Made by a program: the position numbers and the translations under genes
Shown: piece after piece, positions 11,111-26,049 of the stretch
Position numbering within the stretch: position 1 is the first letter of the stretch
Layout of the letters: each line of letters opens with the position of its first letter
Assembly: GCA_002943765.1 (NCBI GenBank)
Contig: PQWQ01000027.1
Span: 496,001-560,000 of the forward strand
DNA from: Psoroptes ovis
Lineage: Eukaryota > Arthropoda > Arachnida > Sarcoptiformes > Psoroptidae
DNA length: 64,000 bases
Direction of reading: 5' to 3'
The notes under the pieces: model-generated
Seen by the model: only the letters and a program-made list of their open reading frames with translations
Databases searched by the model: none
Told to the model about the DNA's origin: nothing

Positions 11111-13531
11111 TCACTCCAGCTGTAACAGAATTTGATCACCTTCAACAGTATCACCGACTTTACAATTAATTTTGATTACTTTACCACTTGATTCAGTGAT
11201 CATACTGTTTTGCATTTTCATCGCTTCGATTACACATAATTCCTGGCCTTCATTCACCTAAGAAAAAAATTGAATTATTTAAATTGAATTTAAATTAATG
11301 CAATCAATACCTCATCACCAATTTTGACAGCAATCGATTTAACAACACCAGGCATTGGTGATTTAATTATTTTACTTGCATCAATTTTCGGTTTTTGTGG
11401 AATAATTTTCAAATAATTATATGATTTTTCACTTAGAACACGTATGTTGAACTGGAATTTAAAAGAATGGAGATGAATCGATTTGAATTTAAAAATATTT
11501 TGGACAAAAGAAACACTTACAATTGTTCCTTCAAATTGTATTTGACAATTACCATCATGACCAATCGATATCAGCTGTATCGTGTGGATTTTTTCATTAA
11601 TTTCAAAATCTAATGTTAATGATGCTAATGAAAAATTGGCAGGACATGTTGCAATTAACCTGTGATCAATAAATATTTTAAACTGATTTTCATGTTCATA
11701 ATATTCGGCATTGATTTTGTTGATAGTTTGTTCCGTGGTTATATTTAAATTTTCATTCAAATCAACATATAATACATGCTTTCTCAAATTGCTTTCATCT
11801 AATTTAATATTATCATTTTCCATATAATGTTTTGAACGATAAAATTTCCTTAGAAATATTGATGATGCTATGGCTATCAACGATTCAATGCTTTCTTGAT
11901 TCATACGACGTCCTTTAAATCCCTCGGGATAAATACGAGGTAAATATTTTGTATCGATTTGACCATTGATAAAATTCTGCTCCATAATTATATCTCTTAA
12001 TAATGGAATATTATGTGTCAGACCACGTATTATATAATTATCTAATGATTTAGCCATAGTAGCCAATGCTTTATTACGATCTTGACCATATGTTATTAAT
12101 TTACAAATTAATGGATCATAATAAATATTAATATCACTGCCTTCAGTTACACCACTATCACAACGAACATTATCAATAAATGTTGGTTCACGATAACGTG
12201 TTAGCCTACCGATTGATGGTAGACCAAAATTTTTATAAGGATTTTCAGCATAAACACGTGATTCGAATGCCCAACCACGTAATTGTACATCATCTTGTGT
12301 ATGCCGCAGTGGATGTCCTTTGGCAACACGTAACATGTGGTGGACAATATCAATACCACAAATGTATTCGGTGATTGGATGTTCAACTTGTAAACGGGTG
12401 TTCATTTCAAGAAAATAAAAATTCCGATGTTTATCAACTAAAAATTCGACAGTTCCAGCCGAATCATAACCGACATTTTTCGCTAATGCTATCGCTTGTT
12501 CACCCATTTCTTTTCGTAGCTTAGCATCGAGGAATGTACTTGGTGCTTCTTCAATTACTTTCTGATTACGTCTTTGAATTGAACATTCACGTTCATTCAA
12601 ATAGATGGCATTCCCGTGTTTATCACATAAAACTTGAATTTCGATATGTCTTGGTTCTTCGATGAATTTTTCAATCAATAGTCGGTCATCATTAAAGCTG
12701 GACATTGCTTCATTTTTCGAAAATCGAAAACCTTCATGTGTTTCTTGATCAGTGTATGCCATACGCATACCTTTACCACCACCACCAGCCGATGCTTTAA
12801 TCATTACAGGATAACCAATTTCACGTGCTAATTCAACACAATGATCAGCATCTCTGATGATACCTTCATAACCGGGAATCGTATTCACTTTAGCTTTATT
12901 GGCAATGATTTTACTTTCAATTTTATCACCCATTGCATGTACTGAATATGAATTTGGTCCAACAAACACTATGCCCATATCATCTAATTTTTTAGCAAAA
13001 TCAGTATTTTCCGATAAAAAACCATAACCAGGATGTACAGCTTCGGCACCACTCATTTTTATTACCTCTAAAATACGATCAACATTTAAATAACTTTGTG
13101 ATGATGGTGCCGGTCCAACACAATATGCTTCATCGGCATTTCGTACATGAAGTGCCCGCGAATCAATCTCACTGTAAATGGCCACGGTTTTGATTCCCAT
13201 TAATTTACATGTTTTTATTACACGACATGCTATTTCACCACGATTTGCGATTAAAATTTTATTGAATTTCTAGATTTGATTTTAAAAATAATTATTTTTA
13301 AATTGATTACAATATAAAAGGGTTATACCTCTTCATTTGGATCATATTTATCGGCAAAATATAGCGATGATTTTGTCGATAATCGTCGTGAAATGATTAT
13401 TTTTCTACGAGTGAACTGAATTAAAATATCAAAATTTAAAAATTAAAATTGAATTAAAATTTTAATTTTTGAAAACATACTGATTGAACATAATTTAAAT
13501 TGGAAAAATGACGAATATCAGATAAAAGCAT
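11111..13531 (-). CDS. PCCA: Propionyl-CoA carboxylase alpha subunit, mitochondrial
   Basis: This is the biotin-carrying subunit that carboxylates biotin with ATP and bicarbonate for propionyl-CoA to methylmalonyl-CoA in the mitochondrial matrix. Exons: 13531-13481, 13415-13329, 13269-11521, 11451-11311 and 11257-11111, 724 aa (human is about 728). The start gives an Arg/Ser-rich, mitochondrial-type leader. Order: biotin carboxylase N-lobe (ILIANRGEIACRVI), ATP-grasp with GGGGKGM near residue 208, ERECSIQRRNQKVIEEAPS, EMNTRLQVEHP, a BT linker domain, and a C-terminal biotinyl domain with IEAMKMQNS. The biotin attachment Lys is K690. Sequence such as CVGPAPSSQSYLN and SFNDDRLLIEKFIEEPRHIEIQVL matches PCCA better than MCCC1 or pyruvate carboxylase. 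The beta subunit is not in the window. Confidence 0.96.
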
Positions 13532-14137
13532 TTTGATTCTTCGATTGATGATTTGTTATAATTCGTAATTTGATCAAATTTGATAAATGACTGGAAATGT
13601 CCAACAAAGAGAAAAAAAAAATGAATCAATCAAAAATTCAATTATGATTGAATGATGTCAATCCGATTCAAATAATAAAACATAATCAATCAATCAATCA
13701 CAACATAAAACTATTCAAAAAAATTATGCATTTCTAAGTTCAACTAATCATTCATTTCAAAATATGAAATCATCATCATAATCATCATCATCGTTGAACC
13801 AGCCAAATTGAATAAATAATAATATGGAAATATCCATGATTGATAGTTGATGATTGATAAAGGGCGATTAGAAATAACTAGAAATGAACTAATTGATTGA
13901 TAAATAATTGTTTGAGTTTGTAGAAAATATCGATATTGATAAAATTCAAAATTTAAATACTTGTGCATCTTAAACAAAATTTTATTTCAACTTTTGAACA
14001 TTTTAAAACATTTTAAATCAATGATAACAACAATGTAATAATACATTAATAAATACAATATAGCTGTCAAAATTCGGATTTGTTTTTATCAAAATAAATA
14101 ATTTTTATTCATTGAGAAATATAATCTTATTTATCAA
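13532..14137. other. Intergenic region, PCCA to MARS2
   Basis: About 600 bp between the PCCA start and the MARS2 stop. AT-rich, with short AATCAATC and CATCATCATAATC runs near 13690 and 13770. It should hold the PCCA promoter and the MARS2 3' UTR. I see nothing else. Confidence 0.5.
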
Positions 14138-16003
14138 TTAAATTTTTGTAAAAATTATCATTTTTTCTGATGATATTTTATGCGCGAAATTTTCATTCGA
14201 TGATTGTTGTTTGAAATCATTATCATCTGGTTGTAATAATACAGCTGATTTCCATTCACAAAATTCTGTAGAAATATTTAATTTTTTAAAAATTTTCATC
14301 GAAATTTGTGGTATAATCGGATGTAATAATATGGCTGCAATACGTATTGATTCTAATGATAAATATATCAGACAATATAAACGTTTTTGACTGTTATCGT
14401 CGTTATCACTGGTTTTGTTTACTAATTCCCATGGTCGTATCGCATTGTATAAACCATTCAATTGTCTTAAACAATCCATAATTTTTGTAATGCCAATGTG
14501 GAAATTACCATCAAAATATGCATCAAAGCATTCTTGTGATAATCGCCCCTGTAAATGGTCGATTATTTCTTTACTTTCAGGTAAATATTTCTCAACTTTA
14601 CTGACGGCAAATTTTGGATATAACTGATGTGGATTTAATTTCATCGAAACAGAACGATTTAATAAATTGCCGAATGTATCTGCTAATTCGGAATTTAAAC
14701 ATGTCTTTACTGCATCTAAATTGAAATCTTAGAAGAGAAATCGATAATCAATAATGAATATTAATCAAAATTCATTCAATTCTTACTTGAATCTGAATGT
14801 GGTGTTCCTTCTTTAAGGAGAAAATAACGTATACCATCGGCTGTAAAATTCTGAACACATTCAAATGGATCAATAACATTGCCTAAACTTTTGGACATTT
14901 TTTGTCGATCATAAAGCCAATGTGAATGGCAATAAATCACAGATGGTGGCTCCATACCGGCAGCCATTAAAAATGCTGGCCAATAAATGCAATGAAATTT
15001 TATAATATCTTTCCCGATGACATGACATGGTGGCCATAAATTTATTTCGTTTGGATAACCAGATACAGTCAAATAATTAGTTAGCGCATCGAACCATACA
15101 TAAATTAATTGATCATCATCATTCGGAACTGGTATACCCCAACGTAAACGTTGTTTAGACCGTGAGATGGATAAATCTTTGAAATTACCCAAATTATTTT
15201 TGATATCAGCTTTAAGGGCAATGTGAAAATTGCTAGGTTTCATTATTAAACGATTATCAATCCAATCGATTATTTGGTTTTGTAATCTGGATAAACGAAA
15301 AATATAATTTTCTTCTTCATGCCATTCAAGTTTATGGCCACTTTCGATTGAAAATTTTTCACCATTTGAATTTTGTCTGATTAAATTATCAGGGACAAAT
15401 GTTTCATCATTCACTGAATAATAACCACTGTATTTTGATTTATAAATAAAATCATTTTCAATTAATTTATTCCATAATGTTTGAACGGATTTTTTATGAT
15501 CATTGTCGGTGGTACGTATAAAATTTGTATATGATACACCAGTATCATCAAATAATTGACGAAATTTCGCCGATATATCATTACAGTATTCAGATATGTC
15601 CACATTTTTCAGCTGTGCTGCTTTTTGTATCTAGAAATCGATACAAATCATTTAAAACTAATCAAAAAAAATAAACAAACAAAACCTTTAGGCCATGTTC
15701 ATCGGTACCGGTTGAAAATATTGTCGCAGCATTCGGACAACACAACCGTGTGAATCGATGTAATGCATCAGCATAAACTGTTGTATATAAATGACCAATG
15801 TGGGGTACTATCAAATATTTCAAATTAATAATTGAAATTGAACTATGAATTGAGTTCAAACCTGAATTTACATAGAAAATTGGTGTGGCAATGAATTGTG
15901 GCAATCGACAACGATTATCACTGAATTCACGTTTGAATAGAAATAACTTCGAATCACGATTAAATAATGCAAACACATTGAGCTTGGCTTTGAATTTGAT
16001 CAT
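14138..16003 (-). CDS. MARS2: Methionyl-tRNA synthetase, mitochondrial
   Basis: Charges mitochondrial tRNA-Met with methionine. Four exons close in frame: 16003-15862, 15807-15686, 15630-14787 and 14727-14138, 565 aa (human about 593). An N-terminal basic leader precedes FIATPIFYVNSVPHIGHLYTT, with the class I HIGH motif at residues 50-53. TDEHGLK follows, then the catalytic core (VWFDALTNYLTVSGYP, GKDIIKFHCIYWPAFLMAAG) and the KMSKS motif at about 332-336. The C-terminal anticodon-binding helical domain (ELADTFGNLLNRSVSMK, AIRPWELV) ends without a tRNA-binding extension, as expected for the mitochondrial form. It is next to PCCA on the same strand, but there is no sign of co-transcription. 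Confidence 0.95.
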
Positions 16004-16709
16004 AATTTTAAAGGTTGGGAAAATTTAAATTTTGAATTTTTTTTTTGCCAAAAAATAAACGTGAATAACCCACTAACCTCCATCCAAGTTTTTTTTCAGA
16101 GGTTAACACCTTAAAAATCTTTGTGCATACACGTCAAAATTGACGTTTGAATTTGAAAAAAAAAATACAAGGTTTAAAGTTTCAATTCAGAGTTTTAAAA
16201 TTAATTTTCGTAGTTTTGAATATAATTTCAAACGGTAAAATTACGAAATTAAATTTTAAAACTACGAATTAAAACTTTAAACTCTGTAATTACAAAATTT
16301 TTTTTTTATTTATTTATTTATAAATCGGAATTGAATTATTTTCATAAAAAATATAAAAAAAAGATAATAGAAAAACAACCATATATGAAAGTACAAATTT
16401 TTTTTTTTTTTTTTTTTTATCAAAATTTGTTCATACCAACAACGACAACGACAACAACATTAAATAGAAAATTATATTTGTATAAAAAAATAATCGTTTC
16501 TTTTGAATGTGTAAAATTAATTAAAAAAAAAAAAAAAGAAAGGGTTGAAAAACGAATGACAGATTTTTAAGTACGAAAAGGCAATCTCTATTCGATTTCA
16601 ATCTCGAAAGAATTAAAAATGAAAAAGTTCGATAGATTTAAATGATTAGTTTTTAACCTTCTAATCTCAAAAATTCGGATTATTATTATTATATTATGAG
16701 ATCATTTAT
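16004..16709. other. Intergenic region, MARS2 to USP9X
   Basis: About 700 bp holding the MARS2 promoter and USP9X 3' UTR. It contains a 123-bp foldback MITE (16166-16288), a poly-T run at about 16398-16418 and a poly-A run near 16525. I see no gene. Confidence 0.6.
16166..16288. mobile_element. 123-bp foldback MITE, copy 2
   Basis: Begins TACAAGGTTTAAAGTTTC and ends AAACTTTAAACTCTGTA, with the same internal order as copy 1, including TTTTCGTAGTTTT and AAAATTACGAAAT. The length is identical (123 bp) and it is flanked by TA. It sits upstream of the MARS2 start, so it may fall in its promoter. Confidence 0.8.
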
Positions 16710-19700
16710 TCATTTGCTCGGGTCAATACTTAATCCATTATTGTTATTATTATTTGTATCATGAAAATTCTTGTTCTGTTCCGGCTGTGGCCGCTGTTCA
16801 ATATCATTCGATTGTTGATTCGGGTGTTGGTCGAGCATTTCGATATTTTTCTCTTTTTCTTCTTCTTCTGACGATGATGATTGTTTCGGATGCAAATTTT
16901 CTTGCTTGAACAAATATGATTCAATTTCATTCAACAATCTAATTGTATCCGAACTGGATGTACTTGAAGATAATGGTGGAACTATCGATGACCAATTGTA
17001 ATCATCATTATCATGGTCATAATCTTGATTATTATTATTATTATTATTATTGTTATAATCATCAATTTTATTTTGTTGTTGTTGTTGTTGCTTGAATCGT
17101 TTCATAATATGTAACCATTCACATTTAATTTGTTTATCATTATTAATGATAACGGTACTGGATGGATCAACACGTTGTTGTTTCAATATCGATAGTAGAA
17201 TATCAAGACATTTTTGAATTCTTCGATCGATTAATGTGGCCGAATTTGTTGACAACATTTTCAATAGCGATTTTGGCTGTGATTGATTATGAATTCTTTG
17301 ATTATTATTATTATTATTGTGGTTAATTCCTGAAAAAAATACAAAAGATTAATTGATATGAATTCGAAGAAGAGTAAATTATCAAATATATATGTGCACA
17401 TACCTTCCATATCAGTATCGATATCTTCAACCTGGCCATATAAAACAAAACAAATACGTGAATGTTGTAATGAATCTTGCATGCTTAGAATGTCACGTAA
17501 CAAACCAAAATATGGTTCCAATTCATATGTGGTGTATTGATTATTCAATTGTGTCAATATTTCATTCAATGTTTCATAGGAAAATATACGATGCTCCCAA
17601 CAAGCAAATTTGATTAATAAAACATTCTCATCGATTGTAACATTATCAATCATTAATGATAAATAATAATTTTTCAAATAAAATTTTTCAATCAAATTTT
17701 CCGGTATTTCCATAATGTAATCACCATGTTCATCTTTATCATTATGATCAACATAAACGAAAGGATTCGGCATTAATTGTTTCACATTATTTGATGAAAT
17801 TATTATTCCACAATCATTTCGACGATATTGTTCAACAATGAATGATGATACATCACAACTACGAACTAAAATACTGACCAATTGATATAGTCGTATATCG
17901 ATATGGTTGTTTTGCATACTCTTTGCTGTCGTATAACTTTTTTCAATAGCATACGTTATAAATAATGATGGTACATCTAGCATTAATAAATGTTTTCGTT
18001 GTCGACGTCCAAACAATCCATATGAATGAAATATATTGAAATATTGTGATGTATGCCGAGGGAAATCGAATAAATTTTTCTGCAAAAATGACAATAAAAT
18101 TATCATTATTTCATTAACAAATGGGCTGTTCATCGATTGTTCATTTTGTTGTTGTTGTTGCTGATGATGATGATGATGATCTTCGATTGAAAAACGTATC
18201 AAAAATAATATCATTTTACTGAATGCATTACGAACATCATTCGATGGACAATGAATGAGGAAATCAAGAAATAATTCTTGTACATCATTATTACCGTTCA
18301 CCAAATGATTTCGAATAAACCAACGACGTACAGTTGAATCATGTCTTAGATATGGTAATATCAAATCAATCCATTCATTTGCATTAATTCTCAATGATTT
18401 CTTTGATCGAAAACAATATTTGAACAAAAACTTTGCTGCCAAGTTTAATGTTTGTTTGATGATCGATTCGAGTATATCGTCGGGAATATTTGAATAATTC
18501 AAATTTTTCCGATTACAATCGATCAAATATTTGATAAAATAATAAAATTCTTCACTAAATAATGTACGTTGATGTATGAACAACGTATTTTGATGTTGTA
18601 CATTTTTCGTTATCGGTTTCGGTATGATTGGTTTTTGTATCAATGGTTTTTGATCAATTCTTCGATATATCAATATGAATGCATTCCACCAACGTTTTTG
18701 TAAACGTTGTGATACTTTTTTCAATATTTGATCATAATAATCGGTCATATATTCACCACCAAAACATTGATTACACATTTCATCATCTTGATCTAGTTTA
18801 CATTCGCTTACATCAGTATCATCAAATTTATACCATTTCTTTTGTTCATCGTTGGATGTTTGATCTAAAACATATGAATAATAATGACCACCACTTGCTT
18901 GACCACTATGAACAACGATACCGTTCAATTCATATTCAGTTATTATCGAATTATTATTGTCATCATTATCGGTTTCGATTATTTCACCTTCTTTACGTGC
19001 TAAACCATTCGCTGTATATGGTTCCATATCTAATAACCTTGGAAATTCAAAATAATCATTGAATTTCATCGAAACATCATGATCAAAATCATATCCAAAT
19101 CTTTTCAATTGTATCACAAGTATTTTTGGTAAACGTTTAATACATAAACGTTTCACTGCGTTCACTTTACGATCACATTTTTCGCAATTATATGCATTAT
19201 CACCTTCTAATAAATCACCACGAACATATTGTTCTAATGAATCATTTAATGTATGATGATTTCGAACATCAACATTTAATGTTGTAAATGGCTCTTCGCG
19301 ACAATATCTATGTGGACAATCTTTACAAATTTTTTGATCAGAAAATGATCCACCAAATATCGATGACATGATTGGTGGCTGTTTTAATGCTCTCAAAGCT
19401 TCATCTAATATGTCGAATATTCCATTGAAAAATTCCAATGCATCTTGCTGTTCTTTTAAATTTAGTTTATTACCAAACAGTCTAAAAAATAAGTAAAAGA
19501 CATGAATTAAATTTGAGTATATTCATTCATAAATTCATTTCACATACCTGAAATGTTCCCAAAATCCTTTCGGTACATAAAATTGTGATTGACTTAATAA
19601 CAAATGACCGAATATAATTTGAATTTGTTGCAGTATTTCAATATTATAAATTTTTGTTTCATTATCATTATTGTTGTTGCCATGATCATCATTGTTACAT

Positions 19701-22700
19701 TTATCATTGTTGATAACATTAGTAGTTGAAGAAATGAATGAATTATCAAAATCATTATTATAATTATCATCATAGAAATGATATGGCGAATCAATTATCA
19801 CAGATAATATTCCATTACGCACTTCAGGAATCATGAATAGCTGGAAAATAGAAAATAAAATTAAAAACAAGTAACTTAACAAAAGGGAAAATTCTACAAA
19901 CTTGTTGCAATACAGAATTCATATAACAGGTAGCACCAGCATTTTTGAGGCCAACAAAACCATTATCAGGCCGTATGGTTATATTAGGAAAATAATCCCA
20001 TGATGTTATTGTCATTGTATTCATATATGATTCTAAATTTTTACAAACAAATTCTAAATTTTCAACACAACCATTACAAAATGATGCCAATAATTCATAA
20101 GCTGCAACCACTGATTGTGAACCAAAACAAACTGGGAAAATATCCGATATGAATATATCGGAATTTTGTCGAAAAAGGCACAATGATTTTGAGGCAGTAA
20201 ATAAATATTGATCAAGTAAACGATTAACTAAACCAAATTGTTCGATTGCTATCAACGTTGTTGTTGATGATGATGACGATGATGATGATGATGATGATGA
20301 TGGTATCATTTCATCATTCATATGATGATCGATACCCAGACCAAGTTTACATTTCAATTCAGCTGAACAAAATTTCGATACCAATACTTTTGTTATGGAC
20401 AAATGTCCTTCTAATAATATTTCTTGCAGATGACCATTCTTGTAGAAATTTTGCTATAAAATTATGAGAAAATTTTAAAATTAAAGGATTTTTTTTTTGT
20501 TTCAAATTCAAAACATACCTTAGGAAAACTTAGTAAATCATATTCATAATCAATAAATTTATCGACGTATTCTTTAGTATCGATTAGTTCATTCATATCA
20601 CATTTACAATTTAATAAATGACAACAAAATTGAAAATATTGACCAGATTTTTTATGATGAGCATATACTGTTGTTTGCAAATGTTTAAATATTAATTCCA
20701 GTATGAATTTTAAATTTCCTAAATCATTCGAAATGTTAATCATTGAAATTAATGAAAATTGTTCAGACATAATTGAGCGTATGTTCCGTATCGGTGTGAT
20801 AAGGATTAAATCAATGAAAAAATTTTCCAATCGTTTAAAATTATTATAATTTTTTAATGATGATGATGATAATAATAATAATGTTAATGTTATTGTTTCC
20901 AAATAATTTTGGCAAACATCATACATTTCAATTAGCTTAGCATCGATATTATTATTATTATTATTACAATCGATATCCAAATCTTGATCGATGTAATTTT
21001 TCGAAAAATTTTCCAAGAAATAATCATGTAATTCATCAAATGTTTTCCCGAAACTTTTGACAATTTTTTCATTAGAATTTTCGGTCGAAGTTATCCATGC
21101 CATTCGTATCAATGAATCAACATATTCATCAGTTGGTATGAATAAATCCATTTTAGTTACAGTGGATGTTTTATAAATGGTTTGTGCCGTATCACTAGCC
21201 ATATTTTTCATTAAATTATCATCAAAATGATGACGAAGTATTGTTCGGGATTTTTCCACTAATCCTTGTGAATATTCTTTCAAGAATATATATGTAAACA
21301 ATGTGAATTTATTAATTTTTAAAATTAGATGCAGCGTACGACTATAATTATTGATAAATGAAGAATTAAGTGGAAAATAATTCATAGAAAAAGAAATGAT
21401 TCAACTTACATTAAACAATAATTGTTCATCGCCATGAGAAAGGTTTCATCATTCAACAAATGCAATAAACGTAAACCGAAATTACTTTGTATGAATGATC
21501 GTTGAAATGATGCAGAATCTTTGAAATAATAATCATTGATTGGCATCAATAATGAATACAATATTTCCAACAAATAGATTGTCTTTGTTGGTGTTGATTC
21601 AGATGATGATGATGATGATGAAAATAATTCATTTTCAAAATATTTTTGAGCATTTTCATTGTTGCAAATATTTTCAATTTTTTCAGGGCATAAAAATATA
21701 TCGATTATCATGTTTTTATAGAATCGATCAGTTGGCATTAGCTGAAGGATTTCGAAACATTTCAAAAATAGCTTTTCTTCATTCATTTTGATGGCCAAAT
21801 CCGAAATATTGAATAGAAAATTAATAAATCGATTATCTTCAGACATGATCTGCATGAAAATGAGAAAAATACATGATTAAAATATTCTTCAAGAATTTTG
21901 ATAATTAAACTTACGACACCAGGCAGCGAAAGCTCAAGATTTACATCAACAATTTCCATTTGAAACATTTTTTGAAATGAATTTGCCAATTCAAAATCAG
22001 TGGTCCAATTGATTGTATTGGTTTGTTGTAGCACACGAACAGTTAGATAAAATTGTCGTTCTTTAGTCAAATCACCGACTTTTTCGAATGATAACAAATT
22101 AATTTTATCGATTGGTTCACATATTTCAATATCAACATTATTTTCATTGATCATATCAATTTTTTCCAATATTTTCGCTCGTATTGTTGTCATTAATTCA
22201 TTTCGATGCGTTAGCAAAATTAATTCATCAACATTACGATTATATGTTTGTGTTGTGATGATTTTTATGAATAATTCTACAGTTTTATCACGAAAACATT
22301 GCGACATCGGCAGACGGGTACGTTTTTTACCGAAATCCATATCACCTTTTCGAATGTATTCATATAATAATGTTAATATTCTTGTCATTTTTGTTAATTC
22401 AATCATTATTTTTGGTTCATTAGAATCATTCAATATGACTGTAATGGTATCATGACTACATTTTAATTGATCAAAACAAATATTAATAAAATCTTGATGA
22501 ATCACCATACGTGAATGACATAATTTTGGTCCAAGATTTGTACTGAATTCTTTCAATAAATTGATAGCTTTCAATGCTGTTAATTCATCTGATGAGAATA
22601 AAATTACTTTCCATAAATAATCCGCACCAATCAAATCAATATCATTGGTTAAATAGACAGAATTATTGTAGAATAATATTTTATCATTTCTACAATTAAT

Positions 22701-25432
22701 TATTTTGAAAATTTTTTCAAAACATTCAACACCTTGTACATCGATCAATGTTGGATCAAAATTAGTTATATTTGAGTGCAAGAAATCGAGCAATATTTTC
22801 AAATATTCATCATTATTTCGATAAATATCCAGATCTATTAACAATGAAAACCATTGAAAACACATTCGTTTATCGATTTCATAAACAGAATTGATAGCTA
22901 AGCAGCTCCATATTTCATTGGCCATATCATTGGTAAGAAAACAACAACCTTCTTGTATGATGAACAGTAAAAATTCTAATCGTTTATAAATTTCATCATA
23001 ATGTGAAAATCTTCGATTATTCATTATGGATTTTGGATCTGGTAATGATGCTTTTGATGATAATTTTTCATGTCGAATCCAATTGATATAATTTGATAGA
23101 CTCGTAATCAGCATGTTTAATACGTTGAAATCTTTGTTAATTTCAGATATAATAAATTGTCTTGTTTCACGTTTATTACACGGTCTTTGTGGCTGTTGAG
23201 GTATCATTTGCTGCTGTTGTTGTTTCGTAACATTATTACCAATGGATGAATCAGGGTATGATAATAGAATTTTATGCAAATGTTTTATAGCCGTAATAAC
23301 ATTGTTACCATAATCAGATTTTTTAATTTCATTAATCAAACATTTGATCCAATAACAACGTTGATTATCTTTTTCAAATGTTTTACTATAATCTAGAATT
23401 TTAAAATGTGATTCGATTGCTTGATCAATTATATCATTATCAATTTCTTTTTCGTTATAAGCAATATTCCATAATAATAGTAACATTTTGCTTGCCAAAG
23501 ATCCGTATTTATCATCTTCAGCCAAACGTCTCATTAATTCTAATAATTTTTCACGTTCTTTTCTCGTTACTTGTGACCAGCTAGATTGAAAGCATAGAAA
23601 TAAATAATCCAATTGTTTCGATTGGAAATGCCATGCCAATTTGGCTATTAGTTCATGAATGTTTTTGACAATTATTTCATGTTTATTGCCCATTTGTGCA
23701 TTCCAAATATAATTTAAACATTCGATTGTTAAACGATTTTCTTTCAATAAAAATCGAAATATAATGTCCAATTTTTCAACATATTGTGAATGATGTAAGC
23801 AATTGTTATTCAATATTATATCGACTATATTATTATCATGTAACCATTTTGAAATTTCAGCCGAATTTAACATTGATATTTCATTTGAATCATTATTATT
23901 ATCATTAATTATAAATGAATTATTATGTATTGGTATTTGACCATCGCTCCTGATATTATCATTCAAATAATTAGAGATTATCTTGTTCAATTCACTTAAT
24001 GCTTGCATTTTTTCACTGAATGACGATAATTGTAGAATGCGTAAAATATTTTTCAAATATAAATATTCAAATGATTTCATCAATTCAATATCTGACAATT
24101 TCTTGGCTATCAATTTACATTTCTTAACGAGCATTCCAAATAAATCATTTGACTTTGCTGTTCCTGTCGTTGGTGACGCCATTTCTTGCGAAGGTTTTAG
24201 CTCATTTTTAAATTTTTCATCCGATAAATTACCAATGTAATTAGGCACCATGTTAATTATTGTTCGATAATATTTTTCCATTGTGAATGATGATAAATAG
24301 GCGATACAATTGTAAAATGGTTGTAAATAAATCAAAATCATATTTATCGATAATTTCTGCGAATTATTATTATTATTGAAAATTTTGGCCAATAACAAAT
24401 CGAAACCATCATTGTGGCCAAAATATTCAATTAATGCAAAAAATAATGAATTTTTGAGCTGATTTTGTTGTTGTTGCTGTTGCTGCTGCTGCTCTTGTAT
24501 AATTGTATATCGAAAACTATTAATTTCAATACCAAAACGTTGACAAATATCTTCGCTGATCTCGAAAAATAGAAAACGATTTGATTGTGAAAATATCAAT
24601 GATAATAATTGAATTTGTTTTTGTAAATTTTCAAATGTTTGACCGGAATACTTTAGGCACAAAATTATTAATTTTATCAATTTAAAATGAATAGTAATTA
24701 TCGGTGATTTCTATAAGGTAAAAAAACGAGAATCATTGAAAAATTTCGAATAAATCTACTAAATATACTTACATTATCTTCATAATAAATATTTGAATTT
24801 TCAACGAAGAATTTCTTATAAAACTTAATAACAGTTTCATTAACAAAATGCTTATGGATAGAATCATCTATCGGTTCATCATGATCCGAAACATTTTGTT
24901 TTTGCAATAAATCGATAACAATATCCAATATTTGTTCCAATTTATCATATGGTATTGATTGCATTCGCCATGTTAAATTACATAAATGTTCAAGTTCATT
25001 TAGATAATTTTTTGGCAAAGTTTTCAATTCAATTTGATTAGAATTAGAATCATTATCATTAGATTCAATGATTGATGATGTACACTCTTCTTTTGTTTGA
25101 TTATGATGATGCAATATATCTGCATTGTTTTTCAATTGTTGACTAGAATTTTGATTATTACAATTATTTTGTTGTTGAGCAATGTTTACATTGTTATTAT
25201 TATTAATTGTTGAGGAATTTTCATTATCATTTGACTGTTGTTGTTGTTGTTGATGTCGATCAACAACTGTTGATTCTTCCCATTCCATTATAGTACTTAA
25301 CAAAGGATTATTTTGATTTTGTTGAGATTGATGCGGTTGCTGCTGCTGCTGTTGATTAGCAATGATCGTCGTATGATGACTATCAGATGATGATTGATCA
25401 TCATTTTTATCTTTATCATTTAATAATTGCAT
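16710..25432 (-). CDS. USP9X: Ubiquitin carboxyl-terminal hydrolase USP9X / fat facets
   Basis: A giant deubiquitinase that removes ubiquitin from trafficking, polarity and signalling substrates. Eight exons close in frame: 25432-24773, 24710-21915, 21849-21410, 21341-20519, 20453-19902, 19840-19548, 19481-17404 and 17329-16710, giving 2753 aa (fly faf is similar, human about 2550). The N-terminus is Gln/Asn/Ser-rich. A long helical-repeat region follows (SQYVEKLDIIFRFL, EKLLELMRRLAEDDK, LIGADYLWKVILFS, all close to USP9X). The USP domain starts with the Cys box GFVGLKNAGATCYMNSVLQQ (Cys near 1749). Its zinc-type CKDCPH..CEKC pairs follow, then the His box HSGQASGGHYYSYV (His near 2054) and YKFDDTDVSECK. 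The C-terminal helical region ends in poly-Asn/Gln. USP24 and USP34 were considered, but the Cys box and the DSLEQYVRGDLLEGDNAY stretch fit USP9X. Confidence 0.95.
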
Positions 25433-26049
25433 CTGACTATTTTCTCACAGTGAATCATAAATAATCTACTGATGAAATCGAAATTAGAATCAAATTTATT
25501 TAAAGCAGAACATTTCTTTACAACATGACTTACACTAAGGAAACATTCAAACAGGTATTCACATCTGATTCCAGCGATTTGCAAGTGGTTTATTCGTTTC
25601 AATTTCTAAAAATTCCAGAGAAATTCTTATGTAATATATCTGAGAAATTTGAGATGCTTATTACACCGACAATAACAAAATTAAATAACAGAAATTTAGA
25701 TTTTTCAATTTTCAATTCAATTATTTAAATTTCGATATCACATTCATATCTTTACCAAAAAACTGTAAATCATCATCTCATAAATAATAATTAAATAAAA
25801 AAAAATCGAAATACCAAACCTATCAACAATAATCACAAGAAAAAATTGAATTGTTTTTCTAAATCGCATACACAAACAATAACAAATAAAATAACATGCA
25901 TCGAATTGCTCCGCCTGCCGGACCATTTAATTTTAATTTAAATTTTTTTTCAATTTATCCATAAACAATGTGACTAAAAAAACTTAAATTCGTGCTCAAA
26001 AGATGGAGCAGTTGATTAGTTTGAATTTTATAAAAAAAAAAAATTTTAC
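25433..26049. promoter_or_regulatory. USP9X 5' flank
   Basis: About 600 bp upstream of the USP9X start, expected to hold its promoter and 5' UTR. It has short open frames on both strands (for example 25525-25728, +) with no recognisable homology. I assign no gene. Confidence 0.4.

Noticed and set aside
11111..16003. PCCA and MARS2 as an operon
   Set aside because: Same strand, but separated by 600 bp with no trans-splice signal and no evidence of co-transcription.
18679..19062. 127-aa plus-strand frame inside USP9X
   Set aside because: It is the antisense shadow of the conserved USP catalytic region; the His-rich translation is an artefact of complement codons.
25525..25728. 67-aa plus-strand open frame upstream of USP9X
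   Set aside because: No recognisable family, not flanked by convincing splice sites, and it lies in the expected USP9X 5' flank.
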